The translations under genes and the position numbers were made by a program. The notes beneath the pieces are model-generated. The model was given only the letters and a program-made list of their open reading frames with translations. It searched no databases and was not told the origin of the DNA. From JAKFFN01 sp036675025 (GTDB taxonomy: Bacteria > Sumerlaeota > Sumerlaeia > Sumerlaeales > Sumerlaeaceae), in NCBI GenBank assembly GCA_036675025.1, contig JAKFFN010000101.1, forward strand, positions 25,813-89,812: a stretch of 64,000 nucleotides of DNA, in the 5' to 3' direction. Shown piece after piece: positions 35,307 to 43,714 of this stretch (its first letter is position 1; each line of letters begins with the position of its first letter).

Positions 35307-35466
35307 AACTCCCGATTATATCTCCATACCGGGGCGACATTCGCAGCCAATAGAGACGTGCTAACTTATCCGTGCAATGCAACAGGTGCGCTGATAAGGT
35401 TGACAATCCAATCCGCCTGCCCCCCAGAGGAAAGGTCATCATCGCCAATCTTCTTTGAGGTCGCCC

Positions 35467-36282
35467 ATGCTCTACCGCAGATTTCTATCATCCCCAGCCG
35501 ACACAGAATCTCCAAGCTGCTGTACAGAACACCTGGACCGGCTCCTGTTTGGTGACCCCGGAAATCCCTTAAAGAATTGCGACCGCTCAACCCTGCGCCC
35601 GTACGTGGAATGGCGGTATCAGCATCTGGAGCCGGCGCTTTTTGAAACATGGCAGCCCGGCAATATACCTTTTATTGGCGACAGTCTTTCAGACATAGCC
35701 AGGTGCTATGACTGCCTGCCAGACCTCCCGGGTACCTTTAACTGCGGCATCCTCGGCTCCCGGATCTGCGACGCCCACTTCATTATCGATCAGTTGGAAG
35801 AGTCATTCCGGCACCGGGATCGAACCTTCCAGCCATCTCACCTGGTAATCCTGATTGGCACAAACGACCTTCTCCGCAGCGTCATCGACACCTTTAACAG
35901 CTTTCCCGATGCCACGCGCGAGCAGTATTACAGTCTGTTCAACCGCCTCGTCAAGTTTCGCGACATCAACCAGTGCGAGATCATTTTCCGCTCAATTCCT
36001 CCAGGAGAGCCCATGGATCCGCCGCCTGAATGCCCCTGGGCTTACCATAAAAACGTGGAGGAGTTTAACCGGGCCGTGCGAGAGGCGAATGCGTTCCTCT
36101 ATGAAACCTGTCACGATGACCGCTACGGTTTTAAGTTTATTGATGAGTATGATTTCTTCTGGGACAGTGAAACCGGCACCATCCGCTATCCCCTCTATCG
36201 CGGCAACGGAGATTACCTGCACTTTGGCTGCGAGGGCTACCGGCTGGTGTTTGACAATCTGCGGCGGTATCTTTACAAGTAG
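35467..36282 (+). CDS. SGNH/GDSL-type hydrolase
   Basis: A 271-residue cytosolic-looking hydrolase; no signal peptide is evident. SGNH blocks: FIGDSLSDIA with the nucleophilic Ser near residue 70, a Gly-containing block II (NCGILGSRICD), block III ILIGTNDLL with Asn, and block V DYLHFGCEGYRL where DxxH gives the catalytic Asp and His. An unusual N-terminal 55 residues include a Cys pair (SCCTEHLDRLLFGD). The start is ATG 35467 with GAGG six bases upstream; a TTG four codons earlier is less likely. Substrate unknown; relatives are esterases, lipases or acetylhydrolases acting on glycans or lipids. Upstream gene valS is divergent. Confidence 0.82.
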   Translation: MLYRRFLSSPADTESPSCCTEHLDRLLFGDPGNPLKNCDRSTLRPYVEWRYQHLEPALFETWQPGNIPFIGDSLSDIARCYDCLPDLPGTFNCGILGSRICDAHFIIDQLEESFRHRDRTFQPSHLVILIGTNDLLRSVIDTFNSFPDATREQYYSLFNRLVKFRDINQCEIIFRSIPPGEPMDPPPECPWAYHKNVEEFNRAVREANAFLYETCHDDRYGFKFIDEYDFFWDSETGTIRYPLYRGNGDYLHFGCEGYRLVFDNLRRYLYK

Positions 36283-36470
36283 AAGAACCACAGCAATCCT
36301 GAATCGCGGCGCTATTGAGCCTTGGAAACTTTTCCCTTGTACATCAACCGGCGTGAGTTATCAATTTCCTTATCAGCACAAGAAAAGTGTTGGACAGCGG
36401 CTGATTGAACCGTTTAATCGGCCAACTTGTCTAAAGTCTAGTAATTGAGTCTGGAGGGCGGCTGACGGCT

Positions 36471-38423
36471 ATGGCGCCTAGAAAATGCCTGGGTATTGAT
36501 GTTGGCACCACGAGTGTTAAGATTGCAGAGCTTACGGCTGAAAAGCGTGGAGCACGCGTAACCAGAATGTTCCGCGGTGAGGTTCCGCTTCCGCCGGGTC
36601 CTCTTGATGCTGCGCGCATGGAAGAAATTGCCAAGGTTGTCCGGCAGATCATCAGCGCCAACAAGATATCTACGAAAGATGCCGTTTTTTCTGTCCCCGG
36701 CCAGAACGTGTTCATCCGGCGCATCCGGTTTCCGCGCACTAATGAAGAGCGCATGCACCGCATCGTTGCCTACGAGGCTAAGCAGCAAATCCCTTTTCCG
36801 CCTGAAAACTCCCTGATGGAGTACCAGGTTTTTGACTACGGTGATTCAGCCGAGGTCGAAGTACTGCTCGCCGCGATTAAGACGGATATTGTTACGGACT
36901 TCATGAAGCTCGTAAACAAATGCGGTCTTCGCCCTGTCATGATTTCGGTTACATCGCTGGCCCTGTTTAACTTCCACGTGTTTGATAGCACCCCGTTTGC
37001 TGAGATGCTCGAGGCCATCAAGGAATCGCAGGAGCCAACCACAGCGGTTCCTGCCGCTGCCGCAGCCGAGCCAGCCAAAGAGGGCAAAAAGAAGGGCATG
37101 AAGCTTCCGAAGATGTCGTTCGGGAAGAAGAAGAAGCTTGATGCGGAAGACGTTGCGTCTGCTGAACCTCCCGAGGAAAGCGAAGTTCTTCACATTGAAG
37201 ACTTGCCACCCGCCGATGACATGTTCGAAGAAGTTAAAGCGTATATTAACGTAGGCAGCCAGACTTTCGACCTCGCTATTGCACGCCATGGTAAGCGCAA
37301 AATGCTGGGCTTTACGCGCAGTGTGCCATGGGCCGGCGGCGAACTTACTCGGCTATTGATGCAGCAGTTAAACATAGACGCGGCCCAGGCCGAGCAGCTT
37401 AAACGGACCGAAATCAGCCTGCCGAGCAGCGCTGACCTGGAACCAACAGCCTCAAATCCAGCTTCGGAAATCGCTAATAAGTGGGCCGAGCGAATGGTCC
37501 TGGAAATCCGGAAGTCCTTCGACTTCTACATTGCTCAACCCGATGGCATGGCAGTAGACAACATCGTCCTGAGCGGTGGAGGCGCCGAACTACCGGGTTT
37601 GACCAGTTTTATGGAAGATCGCCTGGGCGTGCCCGTAGAACTGCGCGAAGAGCCGCAGAATCCGGACCTTACCGTTTCTGAACGTCCAGAAAAGGAGTCG
37701 CTAACCTCGTTCCTTGTGGCCTTCGGTCTTGGCCTCAGCGGCCTTGGATATGGCCACGTAAGGTCCGACTTCCTGCCGCGCGATCTTAAGGTCGTCCGTG
37801 AGTTCAAAAAGAAGAAGGTTGAGCTCGCAATAATGGCGGCCATTCTGCTGGCCATGGTCGGTCTCAGCACTATGATCGGTACCAGCGAGATCAGCAACAT
37901 GCGCAGCTGGCTGACCCAGAATGAGGGACAGCTCTCACAAGCCAGGACCGACGCCGGATTACTATCAGCAGCCCGGGCTGACCGCCAGAGCGCAGCCACA
38001 AAGATAGAAGCTGTTGGCGCAGCCTTGGGCGACCGCAGCTTCCTCCTACAGTTAATGTCGATTCTGGAAAGCCTGAAACCTGCCGGCGTTGCTTTTGATC
38101 GAATGGAGCTGCAGCCCGATGGCACCATTCGCATCGGAGGCACGGCCCAGAACGATCCGGCCTACACCAGCTTCCTTAACGCCCTTGCCACCACGCCTGA
38201 TCTTATTGATCCTGCAAGTGTGACCACCACGCGCGCCGCTGCCGCAAATCCAGCTGCAGGCGCAACCCAGGTGGCTTTCTACATCACGGCTAAGATTCCC
38301 TGGAAGCAGACCCGTCTGGCTCCCGCACGCGTCACTCTCACCCCCGGCAACTGGACCCCCACGCCTGCTTCCACTGGCACGCCGGGAATGGGAATGGGCA
38401 TGATGGGTGGAATGATGATTTAA
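36471..38423 (+). CDS. Fused PilM-PilN type IV pilus assembly protein
   Basis: A 650-residue protein joining the actin-like PilM to a PilN-like membrane protein. Residues 1-185 and about 265-430 form the PilM fold (LGIDVGTTSVKIAEL at the start, DAVFSVPGQNVFIRRI, YEAKQQIPFPPE, then INVGSQTFDLAIAR and IVLSGGGAELPGL). These are split by about 75 residues rich in Lys, Glu and Pro. At about 445-470 is one transmembrane helix (VELAIMAAILLAMVGLSTMIG). A coiled region and a PilN-like alpha/beta domain follow (VAFDRMELQPDGTIRIGGTA) and end in a Met/Gly-rich tail. In standard systems PilM binds the tail of PilN, so a fusion would lock the pair. The ATG at 36471 has GGAGG 13 bases upstream. The next gene is probably the third assembly protein. 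Confidence 0.88.
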   Translation: MAPRKCLGIDVGTTSVKIAELTAEKRGARVTRMFRGEVPLPPGPLDAARMEEIAKVVRQIISANKISTKDAVFSVPGQNVFIRRIRFPRTNEERMHRIVAYEAKQQIPFPPENSLMEYQVFDYGDSAEVEVLLAAIKTDIVTDFMKLVNKCGLRPVMISVTSLALFNFHVFDSTPFAEMLEAIKESQEPTTAVPAAAAAEPAKEGKKKGMKLPKMSFGKKKKLDAEDVASAEPPEESEVLHIEDLPPADDMFEEVKAYINVGSQTFDLAIARHGKRKMLGFTRSVPWAGGELTRLLMQQLNIDAAQAEQLKRTEISLPSSADLEPTASNPASEIANKWAERMVLEIRKSFDFYIAQPDGMAVDNIVLSGGGAELPGLTSFMEDRLGVPVELREEPQNPDLTVSERPEKESLTSFLVAFGLGLSGLGYGHVRSDFLPRDLKVVREFKKKKVELAIMAAILLAMVGLSTMIGTSEISNMRSWLTQNEGQLSQARTDAGLLSAARADRQSAATKIEAVGAALGDRSFLLQLMSILESLKPAGVAFDRMELQPDGTIRIGGTAQNDPAYTSFLNALATTPDLIDPASVTTTRAAAANPAAGATQVAFYITAKIPWKQTRLAPARVTLTPGNWTPTPASTGTPGMGMGMMGGMMI

Positions 38424-38468
38424 GCTGCATCCCCACCAAATTCACAAAGCAAACCGTACAGGTAACCA

Positions 38469-39011
38469 ATGAGCGAAAAATCCGCACAAACAAAAAAGAA
38501 GTTAGCTAAGAATGCCGACAAGATCGTCATTGCCGTACTGGCACTGATCCTGGCTGGGCTGGCCTATGCATGGTGGCAGGAGCAGAATAATGCCCTGGGC
38601 GATGCAAGCGCGACGGGTAAGCCGGCAGCACTGACCGATCAGTTGGCTGAAAGCCCCGCCTTGAACATGCTCAGCAACATGTCGGCCAATCCAACACTGG
38701 AAAATGCTCCAGACATCCAGCGGGTGGCGCAATTAAACATGTTTGATTATACGGCCATTGAAGCGGAGAAAAGTCTCGAAGCCCAGTCGGCCCAGCAGCT
38801 TGAACAGGCCAAACAGCTCATTGAGAGCGGCCAGACCGACCAGGCGCGCGAACTTCTGCTGCAGGCGAAGGATGGCCTGGCCTGGCACCCTGACTTTAAG
38901 CAGACTCTGGATAAGGTGACAACTCCCACTGGCGAAGCCGCAATGACTGTGGACCCCGCAATGTCACCCGATGGCACCATGCCGGCCGACGGCAGCGCAC
39001 CGCCAATGTAA
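38469..39011 (+). CDS. Bitopic inner-membrane protein downstream of PilM-PilN
   Basis: A 180-residue protein I do not recognise by family. A Lys-rich cytosolic start (residues 1-18) leads into a single transmembrane helix at about 19-36, with the rest periplasmic. The middle has a helix pair like one TPR unit (SAQQLEQAKQLIESGQTDQA then ARELLLQAKDGLAWHP), and the end is Pro/Ala/Asp/Gly-rich and disordered. Its position 45 bases after the PilM-PilN gene, where PilO or PilP would usually be found, and its topology suggest a pilus or secretion alignment-complex role (inference). It is the last gene before a strong terminator. Confidence 0.75.
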   Translation: MSEKSAQTKKKLAKNADKIVIAVLALILAGLAYAWWQEQNNALGDASATGKPAALTDQLAESPALNMLSNMSANPTLENAPDIQRVAQLNMFDYTAIEAEKSLEAQSAQQLEQAKQLIESGQTDQARELLLQAKDGLAWHPDFKQTLDKVTTPTGEAAMTVDPAMSPDGTMPADGSAPPM

Positions 39012-39045
39012 TTGCGCTGGATCATTTCCAGCTCAAAAAGAAAAG

Positions 39046-39087
39046 CGGCGCGTTCCTCATTTTAGTGAACGCGCCGCAATTTTTTCA
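39046..39087. terminator. Bidirectional terminator between the pilus operon and lolA
   Basis: An 11-base perfect stem, GCGGCGCGTTC (39046-39056) with GAACGCGCCGC (39068-39078), has an 11-base loop. It is followed by AATTTTTTC on the plus strand and preceded by an A-rich tract that gives T-run termination on the minus strand. It serves both convergent transcripts. Confidence 0.92.
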
Positions 39088-39100
39088 TAACCACGGAAAG

Positions 39101-39766
39101 CTAGTCCAGCGGGACCTGCTTGGCTCCGGGGAAATTCGGACGAAAATCCGACGGTGAAAGCGAAGGATTGATCTCAAGGCTGCCGGTGTTCAGGCGCACC
39201 GTAAGGTCTGTATTGTCCGGCTGACGCATGGTAAACCGCGCGGGATAAAGTGACTGCTTGTCCACTTCCATGGCAATCGACTTAAAGCTGGCTTCAGCCG
39301 GGTTCCGAGGGATCAGCAGAACACCGTAACCGTTTTCCAGGCTCGATACTTTATAGACTTTGTTCACTTCGTCGGCCTTCGCACCAAACCCCAGAAGCAG
39401 ATAGTTCAGGTCGCGCACGTTACTGTCGCCTTTGAACTGGTAGGTATTAACCTGGTTAAATTCCGGCACGTATTGATAGTACATGCGGTCGGAAATCAGC
39501 TGCACTGACGGCTTCTGACCCTGCTCCGCCTGGTAGACCGCCCGGAAGTAACTCGGCTTTAAAATCTGGAAACTGGCCGGAATGGTGGATTCCGTTTTAA
39601 ACGTCGGATCTTTGCGGCTCTGGCTGAAGCTGCCAGCCACACTCTTAACATTGGCAAACTTTGATTCCATCTGGCGCAGAAGGTCGAGACCTTCGCCCTG
39701 GGCAACCGCCGTTGCTGATACCAGGCATGTAAGCAGAACTAAAGCGGTGAGTTTGAAGCTTTTCAT
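39101..39766 (-). CDS. LolA-like outer-membrane lipoprotein carrier
   Basis: A 221-residue periplasmic protein of the LolA type that ferries lipoproteins from the inner to the outer membrane. Its signal peptide (about 1-22) is followed by LRQMESKFANVKSVAGSFSQ, FRAVYQAEQGQKPSVQLISDRMYYQYVPEFNQVNTY and YLLLGFGAKADE, matching the half-open barrel of that family. The end (DNTDLTVRLNTGSLEINPSLSPSDF) also fits. The ATG at 39766 is chosen because the signal peptide starts there; an in-frame ATG 43 codons upstream would give a leader full of Cys. An AAAGGA site precedes it. It could instead be a LolA-fold protein with another load. The gene shows that the cell has an outer membrane with lipoproteins. 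Confidence 0.84.
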   Translation of the reverse strand: MKSFKLTALVLLTCLVSATAVAQGEGLDLLRQMESKFANVKSVAGSFSQSRKDPTFKTESTIPASFQILKPSYFRAVYQAEQGQKPSVQLISDRMYYQYVPEFNQVNTYQFKGDSNVRDLNYLLLGFGAKADEVNKVYKVSSLENGYGVLLIPRNPAEASFKSIAMEVDKQSLYPARFTMRQPDNTDLTVRLNTGSLEINPSLSPSDFRPNFPGAKQVPLD

Positions 39767-40105
39767 TACTGTTAGAGATCCTTTCAAAGGTGAAGCATAT
39801 AATCCGCAATCCTGACAGTCAGGACACTGGATTGTTGCAGTTGACCTGCAAATAACATTTTGTATTCCATACAAGATTAAAGTGGCGCGAACCACTCTCC
39901 GCGATCCGCTACCGGCAGCACCTGCGAGTGTGCGCCGTAAAGCACGCCTAGCTGTGAATAGGGACTAAAACTGCACACTTTCATGGTAACGCAACAGCAC
40001 CGGGGCAGCGCAGAGATTGATATAGCGGCCCGTTCTACAAAAAACGTCTATGGCATGGCGGTTGCGCTACCAATTCCACTAGATAACGGAAAGGCGGGCG
40101 AAGAG

Positions 40106-40294
40106 ATGAAACAATACCAGCAACATGCGGATCAGCATAATACAAACTTCAATAGCGTTCCGGTAGTTCGCCTGGATTCGGGAGCAATTCGAATCCCGGT
40201 TGAACTCATTGATAGCGTAATTGTGCCTTCCGGGAAAAAGACAACGCTACGGATCACAGTGAAGAAGGGTTCATACTGGGCATGGCGTTCCTGA
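40106..40294 (+). CDS. Small hypothetical protein
   Basis: A 62-residue reading frame starting at ATG 40106, behind GGAAAGG and GAAGAG. Codon use looks coding, the C-terminal part alternates hydrophobic and polar residues in a beta-like way (PVVRLDSGAIRIPVELID, then TTLRITVKK), and a terminator follows its stop by about 45 bases. An ATG at 39983 would extend it to 103 residues without a ribosome site. No family is recognised. Confidence 0.45.
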   Translation: MKQYQQHADQHNTNFNSVPVVRLDSGAIRIPVELIDSVIVPSGKKTTLRITVKKGSYWAWRS

Positions 40295-40337
40295 ATTCAT
40301 TACCGTTTCACCGCAACAAATCTTACTTTTAACTAAA

Positions 40338-40370
40338 AATCCCCCGAGGGCCAAACTCGGGGGATTTTCT
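40338..40370. terminator. Bidirectional rho-independent terminator
   Basis: A ten-base stem ATCCCCCGAG (40339-40348) and CTCGGGGGAT (40356-40365) with a seven-base loop, T-rich on the right and A-rich on the left. It lies between the small plus-strand gene and the convergent Ser-rich protein gene. Confidence 0.88.
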
Positions 40371-40390
40371 TTCATATCTGTTGAGCACTA

Positions 40391-41629
40391 CTACTGAGTG
40401 TCAGTGGTTGAAGCATCCATTGAAACCGGCCCGGGAGCCAGAACCAGGGGTGCGTTGGCAGCTGCCTGTTCCGCCGATGGAGGCGGTGCTACGGCCTGAG
40501 GAGCAGGCGTAGGAGCTGCCGCAGCAGTTGCAGCACTCGGGCGGCTTGCCGTTGCACCAGGCGTAACCGGCAACACAATTTTCCACTCATCATCTACTTT
40601 AATAAGATCAAATGTATGGCGAATCGTGCGCCCGTCTTCATAACCCAGTTCGGCTTCCACTTCGGCACCTTCACCACGAACAGCGCGGTTCACATAGGTA
40701 ACCATGTTGACAGTTCCGTTGCCTGTTAGTGCGTCCAAAACAGCTTTCTGGCTCCCACTTGCTGCGCTCATCTCGCTTTCAAAGTACTTTTGCACTGTCG
40801 GCGCCAGCTGATCATGGGCCTTGCTATAGGAGCCATCATAGGCATGCTGTATAAATTCGGCCACTACACTCGTTGCTTTGTCCAAGTTCTGCAACTTTGC
40901 TTCGCGCTCTTTTTCTATTTCGAGCTCTTCTTTGCTCTTTGTTGGCTTCTTGGAATCTTCGTCTTCTGCTTTTTCTCCGGCCTTACCTGATTCGACTTTC
41001 TTTGCGATCTTCTCAAGCGCCGAGGATTTCGAGCTGCTGTCGCTGGACGAATCTGAGGATTTCTTTTCAGAATCCGAATTGCGGCTGGACGAGGAGGAGG
41101 TGGGTTTCTTGCTCTCCGAGTCACTGCTTGAAGAGGAAGATTTGCGCTCATTGGAGTCAGATGAAGAAGACCGGGAGCTGCTGCTGCCCGAGCGGCTGCT
41201 TGAAGATGAAGACCGGCTTCCGCGGTTATCATCATCGTCGTCACTGGAACTGCGGCGTCCGGATGCCGGTGTCGGCGTAGGCGTGGGACGTCCTGGTGCC
41301 GGAGCTGCCTGCTGCGGCGGGTAATAGGGATTCGCCTGCATATTATAGGGCGGATACCCCGGGTATTGCTGCGCGGGCTGCTGCGGTTGCTGAGCCTGCT
41401 GCTGTTGCTGGGGGTAAGTAACGCCCGGGCGGTAGCCCTGGGGCGCGGAAGCAGGTTGAGCCACTTCGCGAGAAGGATTCTGGATCTGCTGGCGTGTAGA
41501 CGGTCCGCTGTTCCTTAAGCGCGAAAGCAGGCCGCGGGATTCTTCTGACGAAGCACCTGATGGCGCTGCACTTTGTGCAATGGCACCTGCGGCCATAGCA
41601 ATACAAGCGACGATAAGTAGGTTACGCAT
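40391..41629 (-). CDS. Secreted protein with Ser/Asp-rich disordered region and C-terminal NTF2/DUF4878-like domain
   Basis: A 412-residue exported protein of unknown role. The signal peptide covers about 1-19 (ending GAIAQ). Residues 20-130 are rich in Pro, Gln and Tyr; residues about 131-215 are dominated by Ser with Arg, Asp and Lys (tracts like RSSSSSSRSGSSSSRSSSSD), one of the most biased stretches in the window. A Lys/Glu helical linker follows. The one folded part, about 255-355, has alternating helices and strands ending YEDGRTIRHTFDLIKVDDEW, like small NTF2-like lipoprotein domains. The last 60 residues are Ala/Pro-rich. There is no anchor besides the signal. The Ser tract could be a flexible wall-spanning or glycosylated spacer (inference). 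It stands alone between terminators and grpE. Confidence 0.8.
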   Translation of the reverse strand: MRNLLIVACIAMAAGAIAQSAAPSGASSEESRGLLSRLRNSGPSTRQQIQNPSREVAQPASAPQGYRPGVTYPQQQQQAQQPQQPAQQYPGYPPYNMQANPYYPPQQAAPAPGRPTPTPTPASGRRSSSDDDDDNRGSRSSSSSSRSGSSSSRSSSSDSNERKSSSSSSDSESKKPTSSSSSRNSDSEKKSSDSSSDSSSKSSALEKIAKKVESGKAGEKAEDEDSKKPTKSKEELEIEKEREAKLQNLDKATSVVAEFIQHAYDGSYSKAHDQLAPTVQKYFESEMSAASGSQKAVLDALTGNGTVNMVTYVNRAVRGEGAEVEAELGYEDGRTIRHTFDLIKVDDEWKIVLPVTPGATASRPSAATAAAAPTPAPQAVAPPPSAEQAAANAPLVLAPGPVSMDASTTDTQ

Positions 41630-41766
41630 TAATAATTTTCCTTTCCGCGAGACATCCCAAACTTAAGGATCTCCCCTGCGGACGATCAGTTGAACTGTGA
41701 TTTACTAAGTGAGAATTTGCCAAATCAACAACGGATTACCTGATGTTGGAAAAGCCCGTCAAGCTA

Positions 41767-42372
41767 TCATCCACCGGTTTCTACCCGGTCGCCGGCCGGA
41801 CTCTTCGCCACTTTTACCATTGCCGGCCTCAGTAGCTTCTCTTTGTATATATAGCCAGGCAACAGAACTTCGCAAACGTGGTTTTCCGCCACATCCGTAC
41901 GCTCTTCGGAGGCCAGTGCGTCATGCTGGTTTGGATTAAACGGCTGGTTGAGGGCCTGAACCTGGTGTAAACCCTCTGCTTCCAGTACACGCTGCAACTG
42001 TGTAAAGATCATCTGGATGCCATCCCGTACTGGCTTTACATCTGTCGCATTGGCCGCACTGGCCAGGGCGCGCTCGAAATTATCTACCACCGACAACAAT
42101 TTCGACAGCACAGTTTCGCCGGCCAGGTCGCGGATCTGGTCTTTCTCGCGCTGCGTTCGCTTGCGAAAATTATCAAATTCAGCCCGTTGCCTCACAACCA
42201 TTTCCCGAAGCTGCGTCATTTCCTCTGCACGAGCGGCTTCATCAGCGGACGACGCAGCGGCTGCATTCTGCCCCCCGCTACTGCGCTTCTGCATAAGACT
42301 ACGCACCTGGTACAGGTCACGTCTTAGTGCATACTTACGCCTGATGGCACTCGCCTGGACTTTCCTACTCAT
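41767..42372 (-). CDS. grpE: Nucleotide exchange factor GrpE
   Basis: The co-chaperone that releases ADP from DnaK; 201 residues, standard size. A Ser/Ala-rich, charged N-terminus of about 45 residues leads into the long dimerising helix (LREMVVRQRAEFDNFRKRTQ, then REKDQIRDLAGETVLSKLL). The signature region VVDNFERAL follows, then GIQMIFTQLQRVLEAEGL and the beta domain ending in DVCEVLLPGYIYKEKLLRPA-type sequence with VKVAKSP. No dnaK or dnaJ gene is beside it, so its partners are elsewhere. It is divergent from the ketoacyl synthase gene. Confidence 0.95.
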   Translation of the reverse strand: MSRKVQASAIRRKYALRRDLYQVRSLMQKRSSGGQNAAAASSADEAARAEEMTQLREMVVRQRAEFDNFRKRTQREKDQIRDLAGETVLSKLLSVVDNFERALASAANATDVKPVRDGIQMIFTQLQRVLEAEGLHQVQALNQPFNPNQHDALASEERTDVAENHVCEVLLPGYIYKEKLLRPAMVKVAKSPAGDRVETGG

Positions 42373-42502
42373 CTCCGCTCCTGGCTGATGTGAATTTAAT
42401 TTCCCTGAGTTACCACTATCTCTGCGTTATAAATCACAATGGATGGTCAAACAGGTCTTTAATTCCAGCAATATCCTGCTGAATTGATCTTCGTAACTCT
42501 TG

Positions 42503-43669
42503 ATGGCTCAATACTCATCTATCGTAATAACCGGCATGGGTTTCGTCACTCCACTTGGCCATAAATTGGGCACTGTGACCGAGGCGATGCGAAGAGGCGA
42601 GTCCGGGATCAGGCCTGTTACACTAGATGATATTCTGCCTATACTTATGGGCCGGGTGTCAACTGAAGAGTTTCCGCGACACGGTGGTGACATGGCTGTG
42701 GATTACGCCTTATCTGCCACGCAGGATGCGTGGGCCAGTTCGGGCTTGTCTGATCCAGATCCATGGAGAGTTGCAACAATTGTTGGGTCCAGTAAAGGTC
42801 GCCTGGCGAACCTGCTGGGAAGCGGTGCAAACCTTCACTGCAGACAGTTCGATCCTAATACTTTTCCAGGTAACACCCTCGGGCTGGCGCTGGCCACACG
42901 GTTGCGGGTTTCCGGCCCTATCCTCAACTATCCGGCCGCATGCGCCACTGGCATTGTCTGCATGATCCGAGCGGCGCAGTCTCTCCAGCACGATGAGTCC
43001 GACGTGGCATTGGCAGGAAGCGGCGAGGCGAGCGGCAAGGCGCTGGTAATGGCGAGTTTTCACAATATGGGTGCTTTGGGTACGGCTCCCATGCGGCCGT
43101 TTGACCGCCGCAGGGCCGGGTTTAATCCTGGTGAGGGCGCTGCTGTTTTCGTGATGGAGCGTGAGACTGATGCTGTGGCACGGGGCGCCAGGATACTTGC
43201 AAGGATTGTCGGCTGGGACCAGAGGTCTGACGCATACCATATTACATCAGCAGATCCGGAAGCGACTACCGTGGTTCATTCCATAAAGAAAACATTGGCA
43301 ATGGCTGGCTGGGAGCCGTCTGATGTTGAATACATAAATGCCCACGGCACGGGCACTCTCCTTAACGATCTGGTGGAAGGTAAAGCCATTCGTGATACCT
43401 TTGGCGTCTCCACTCCCCTCGTAAGCAGCATCAAGCCATACGTCGGTCATCTTCTCGGGGCGAGTTCGGCAGTGGAACTGGCACTTTCCATTGCTGCCCT
43501 GCGGGATAGTTTCATACCCCCCACCCTCGGGCTTGAAGAGCCAGACCCTGATATTCCCTTGAACTTCGTTTCGAGGAATGGCAATTTTCAGACGGTTCAC
43601 CGGTTTTTGAAGCTCTCGCTGGGCTTCGGTGGGCATATTGGTGTAGTCGCAGTGGAAATACCAACTTAA
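42503..43669 (+). CDS. Beta-ketoacyl-ACP synthase, KAS II/FabF-like
   Basis: A thiolase-fold condensing enzyme that extends acyl chains with malonyl-ACP. It is 388 residues, slightly shorter than FabF (about 412). The catalytic triad is complete: Cys147 in NYPAACATGI, His in INAHGTGTLLND near residue 286, and His in KPYVGHLLGASS near 320. Opening segment SIVITGMGFVTPLGH is typical. It carries PMRPFDRRRAGFNPGEGAAVF, a variant of the usual DRDGF motif (DRRRAGF). I use ATG 42503, which follows a TTG directly. No acpP or fabG gene lies nearby, so it may belong to a special lipid or secondary pathway rather than bulk fatty acid synthesis; that is not decided by the sequence. Confidence 0.9.
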   Translation: MAQYSSIVITGMGFVTPLGHKLGTVTEAMRRGESGIRPVTLDDILPILMGRVSTEEFPRHGGDMAVDYALSATQDAWASSGLSDPDPWRVATIVGSSKGRLANLLGSGANLHCRQFDPNTFPGNTLGLALATRLRVSGPILNYPAACATGIVCMIRAAQSLQHDESDVALAGSGEASGKALVMASFHNMGALGTAPMRPFDRRRAGFNPGEGAAVFVMERETDAVARGARILARIVGWDQRSDAYHITSADPEATTVVHSIKKTLAMAGWEPSDVEYINAHGTGTLLNDLVEGKAIRDTFGVSTPLVSSIKPYVGHLLGASSAVELALSIAALRDSFIPPTLGLEEPDPDIPLNFVSRNGNFQTVHRFLKLSLGFGGHIGVVAVEIPT

Positions 43670-43714
43670 CCCGAAATCCCATAGCGCTGGCAGTCGTACC
43701 TGAGGAGATTCGAT

